Part shown: positions 61,719 through 64,000 of the stretch, in pieces | How the letters are laid out: every line of letters begins with the position of its first letter | Numbering within the stretch: position 1 is the first letter of the stretch | Source: Planctomycetaceae bacterium | GTDB lineage: Bacteria > Planctomycetota > Planctomycetia > Pirellulales > Pirellulaceae | Assembly: GCA_012729315.1 (NCBI GenBank) | Contig: JAAYDI010000013.1 | Span: 62,001-126,000 of the forward strand | DNA: 64,000 nt | Direction: 5' to 3' | The notes under the pieces: generated by a model | Told to the model about the DNA's origin: nothing | Databases searched by the model: none | Seen by the model: only the letters and a program-made list of their open reading frames with translations | Translations under genes and position numbers: made by a program

Positions 61719-62645
61719 ATGAGCACGCGTCTGCCGTTTCCCCCCTCCCGCTTCTCGCCCCGGCTGCACCCGGTTTACTGCCTGATCGTGGCCTGCTTGC
61801 TGGCGCTCGTTCCGGCGCAGGTGGAAGCAGACGAGCCGCTGTTCTTCATCCAGCTGACCGATCCGCAGTTCGGTATGTTCACGAACGACCGCGACTTCCG
61901 CCAAGAGACGGCGAACTTCGAATTCGCCATCGCGACTGCCAACCGGCTCAAGCCGTCATTCGTCGTCGTCACGGGTGACCTCACCAACAAGATGGGCGAT
62001 GCGGCACAGATTGACGAATACCTGCGGATCATCGCCTTGCTGGACCGCTCCATTCCGCTCTACCACGTGCCCGGCAACCACGACATTGGCAACGAGCCGA
62101 CGCCGGAGACCATTGCCGCCTACACGGCTCGCTACGGTCGCGACCATTTTGCCTTTCGCTGTGGCCCTGTCCTGGGGCTGGCGCTCAACTCCTGCCTGCT
62201 CAAATCGCCGCACAGCGCGCCGCAGCAGGCGGCTCAGCAGGAGGTGTGGCTGCGCGCCGAACTGGAGCAGGCCAGGCGGGACAAGGTGCCGCATGTGATC
62301 GTCTTCCAGCACCACCCCTGGTTTGCCACCGACATCGATGAGGCTGATACCTACAACAGCCTGCCGCTGCAGGATCGCCGCCGCTTCCTCGACCTGTTAG
62401 CTGAGCACGCAGTGACGCACGTCTTCGCGGGCCATTACCACGCCAACGCCACGGCCAGGTACGGTGCGCTCGAACTGGTCACGACCGGCGCGATCGGCAG
62501 ACCGCTGGGTGACGATGTGTCCGGAATGCGGATCGTGATCGTGCGCGACACGGGCATCGAGCACCGTTACTACCACCTGGGCGAGATCCCCAACCAGATC
62601 GACCTCGCGCCTCCGCAGCCAGCGGCGGGAGCCAGCTCAGGTTGA
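61719..62645 (+). CDS. Secreted calcineurin-like metallophosphoesterase
   Basis: 308 residues from the ATG at 61719, with GAGAGG 8 bp upstream. A signal peptide (YCLIVACLLALVPAQVEA) is followed by the full set of dimetal motifs: IQLTDPQFGMF, VVTGDLTNK, HVPGNHDIGN, IVFQHHPWF and VFAGHYHANA. The D-P-Q-F variant of the first motif is common in exported CPPED1-like phosphoesterases, which remove phosphate from proteins or nucleotides. The adjacent GH2 remnant is divergent. It is the last ordinary gene before the mobile, AT-richer right end. Confidence 0.9.
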   Translation: MSTRLPFPPSRFSPRLHPVYCLIVACLLALVPAQVEADEPLFFIQLTDPQFGMFTNDRDFRQETANFEFAIATANRLKPSFVVVTGDLTNKMGDAAQIDEYLRIIALLDRSIPLYHVPGNHDIGNEPTPETIAAYTARYGRDHFAFRCGPVLGLALNSCLLKSPHSAPQQAAQQEVWLRAELEQARRDKVPHVIVFQHHPWFATDIDEADTYNSLPLQDRRRFLDLLAEHAVTHVFAGHYHANATARYGALELVTTGAIGRPLGDDVSGMRIVIVRDTGIEHRYYHLGEIPNQIDLAPPQPAAGASSG

Positions 62646-62828
62646 CTCCAACGTTGCATACGATTTCAAGCGGCGCTGTCTGAGCCCGCCGCGAGCGATT
62701 GGGCAACCTGCTTGGCTACTACCGCCGTCGCGCCGCGTGATCGTTCCACGGTAGCGGCACATTTTCTCGTCGCCGCCTGTCGCAGGAGCACTTCGCGAGT
62801 TGGCTTCTAGATGCCACATGACATATTC

Positions 62829-63272
62829 CTATTCAGATTCGATTTCCCACCCGAAAGCGCATGGCCCGTAGCGCCAAAAGGATGTCCCCCCCTCCCAGAA
62901 ATCAATAGTAAAGACGTCCCCCGTAGCCTTGCATTTGATTTCGCCCCAGTCATGGGCCGTACCGGGAATCGGAAGCTCTATGTCAGCTCCTGGAATAATG
63001 GGACCGACATTTGCACGTCCGTTGTACTCGAGAAAGCTACCAGGACAGCCACTGGGGACAAATCGGCACACTGCGTTCTCGCAATCAGTACATACCGGAC
63101 CATTGCAGCGGAACAAACATGGCCCGCCCCTGTCGTATATCCAGCTATATGCTCTTGTTAGACCCAACAGGATGTTGGCGATTTCCTTTTCGCACTCGTA
63201 ACGACGAACGCCCCCAACTGGGCATGCAGAAAGCGGGCCCAAGTGTAGTTGCAGTGGCTCGCCAGCGGACAC
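62829..63272 (-). CDS. Cysteine-rich ORFan or gene fragment
   Basis: 147 codons from a GTG at 63272 without a ribosome-binding site. The protein has ten Cys, including a cluster GPCLFRCNGPVCTDCENAVC, and ends in WGEIKCKATGDVFTIDFWEGG then FGWEIESE. The segment is clearly less GC-rich than its surroundings, and codon use differs from neighbours. It overlaps the tail of the recombinase frame on the same strand by 115 bp. I recognise no family. The missing start signal and the overlap suggest that it is the 3' end of a larger, horizontally acquired gene, perhaps a polymorphic-toxin-like C-terminus; that idea is only a guess. Confidence 0.5.
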   Translation of the reverse strand: MSAGEPLQLHLGPLSACPVGGVRRYECEKEIANILLGLTRAYSWIYDRGGPCLFRCNGPVCTDCENAVCRFVPSGCPGSFLEYNGRANVGPIIPGADIELPIPGTAHDWGEIKCKATGDVFTIDFWEGGTSFWRYGPCAFGWEIESE

Positions 63273-64000
63273 AGGGGCGCGCGGAGCGGGATTGTCTGGG
63301 GTTTCGACGCTGCGGCGCTCAGGTGGCAGCCGTCCTCTGCGTCTCGCGCGCCCGCGCGAAAGCGTGTTTTACATGTCAAAGAACTGCCTGTGATTGTAGT
63401 GACGACGGGGACCCGATGTAAAGCGATTTCTTGTGAGGACCCGGCGGGCGGCCCGCCCGCGGCGGTGCAGGCAATCGGCACCCAGAGGAGGTCTTCGTCG
63501 TCGTCATCGTCAGCGGGATGCTCGGAGGCGGGCGCCCGCGGCGCGTCGGGCAGGCGGAACAGGCGGGCCGGATGCGTGCGCTCGTGCACCTCGCGCAGCT
63601 TGCTGATCGCAACGTGGGCGTGGATCGCCGTGGTACTGAGCCTGGAGTGATCGAGAAGAGCCTGAATGTAGCGGACGTCCGACCCGGCCTCTGACATTAA
63701 AGTCACTGTCGTGTGGCGAAAGAGATGCGCTGCACCGGGTTTGTTGACGCCTGCGCCGCGCAGGTAGTCGCGGACGATTTTCGATAACTGGTTGGCGTGC
63801 AGGCGGTGCCCGTTCATGGAGACGAACAGGAGCGGCGTTTCGGCGCGACCTGCCAACTGCGGCCGGGCTACGGCCAGATACTGGCCGAGCCAGGCCAGGG
63901 CGCGCCGGCCGAGGGGGACCACACGGTCCTTCTTCCCCTTGCCGCGGCGCACCAGCACGGTCATCCGCTCCCGATCCAGATCGGTCTGTTCCAACCGCAG
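63158..64000 (-). CDS. Tyrosine recombinase/integrase (5' truncated by window), catalytic Tyr codon reads His
   Basis: The frame continues beyond base 64000, so the N-terminal DNA-binding domain and first catalytic Arg are outside. The visible catalytic domain has the beta-hairpin Lys region VRRGKGKKDRVVPLG, the H-x-x-R box AAHLFRHTTVTLM and the second His in LLDHSRLSTT. The nucleophile position, normally I-Y-T-H-V, reads AIHAHVAI, so Tyr is replaced by His (codon at 63620-63622, CAC). After the usual end of such proteins (VHERTHPA) the frame runs on for about 130 residues of low-complexity and shadow-like sequence to 63158. That tail suggests a lost stop codon or frameshift. The protein may be inactive. 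Confidence 0.8.
   Translation of the reverse strand: MRLEQTDLDRERMTVLVRRGKGKKDRVVPLGRRALAWLGQYLAVARPQLAGRAETPLLFVSMNGHRLHANQLSKIVRDYLRGAGVNKPGAAHLFRHTTVTLMSEAGSDVRYIQALLDHSRLSTTAIHAHVAISKLREVHERTHPARLFRLPDAPRAPASEHPADDDDDEDLLWVPIACTAAGGPPAGSSQEIALHRVPVVTTITGSSLTCKTRFRAGARDAEDGCHLSAAASKPQTIPLRAPLCPLASHCNYTWARFLHAQLGAFVVTSAKRKSPTSCWV

Noticed and set aside
62637-62819. 60-codon minus-strand frame ending in LKSYATLEST
   Set aside because: It overlaps the end of the phosphoesterase gene, has no ribosome-binding site and no family match I can defend.
1-64000. tRNA, rRNA and known riboswitches
   Set aside because: I found no cloverleaf with a GGTTCGAATCC-type T arm in a sensible context, no rRNA-like conserved blocks and no recognisable riboswitch consensus; a covariance-model search could still find something.

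Overview
The window looks like a chromosomal segment from a planctomycete (phylum Planctomycetota), probably Pirellulales-like. The GC content is high. Family content is the main evidence: a DUF1559 pre-pilin-like protein (58455-59486), a DUF1571 protein (19963-21084), DUF1080 (3-keto-disaccharide hydrolase) domains fused to a sialidase, a cytochrome-motif/PD40/TPR protein, several Gfo/Idh/MocA oxidoreductases, a large secreted esterase and a sialate O-acetylesterase. I see no rRNA, tRNA, CRISPR array or intact transposon.

Layout. 1-7.3 kb is mostly housekeeping: the end of an alpha/beta-hydrolase-like gene, a class IV aminotransferase, a GspF-type membrane protein, then tyrA-purL-purQ. 7.5-16.7 kb holds a coiled-coil membrane protein, a heme-motif/PD40/TPR protein, a tiny membrane protein, a PAS-GAF-receiver protein, a metallophosphoesterase and an endonuclease/exonuclease/phosphatase-family hydrolase. 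16.8-19.6 kb is a lutABC L-lactate oxidation operon. 20-25.4 kb has a DUF1571 protein, an alpha-toroid protein, a sialate O-acetylesterase with a strong terminator, and a lactonase-type propeller lipoprotein. 25.4-28.8 kb is a 2-oxoacid dehydrogenase operon (E1alpha-E1beta-E2, no E3). 29-41 kb is mixed: an ABC exporter, an Sfp-type phosphopantetheinyl transferase, an MFS carrier divergent from an oxidoreductase, a two-domain esterase, a membrane-fusion protein, HPr and a CorA-like channel.

From about 61.5 kb back to 41.2 kb every protein-coding gene or gene remnant lies on the minus strand. This run includes an alpha-toroid protein, the DUF1559 protein, a MacB/FtsX-type ABC transporter, a frameshifted membrane Ser/Thr kinase and, most interesting, a tightly overlapped carbohydrate-catabolic operon (52236-43907). 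The operon comprises a PfkB-kinase N-terminal remnant, a sodium:solute symporter, a class III aminotransferase, an AraA/FucI-like isomerase, an FGGY kinase, an amidohydrolase and a Gfo/Idh/MocA dehydrogenase. A secreted DUF1080-sialidase-DUF1080 protein follows. The set reads as an uncharacterised pathway for uptake and breakdown of a modified, possibly amino-, sugar or cyclitol.

The right end (61-64 kb) shows decay and mobility: a glycoside hydrolase family 2 gene reduced to pieces, a 40-bp imperfect palindrome, a cysteine-rich ORFan, and a tyrosine recombinase whose catalytic Tyr codon reads His. Another window-wide signal is a series of short tandem duplications (mostly 7-14 bp units, 14 bp recurrent) sitting almost exclusively at gene boundaries, plus a perfect 48-bp inverted repeat at 29418-29575.
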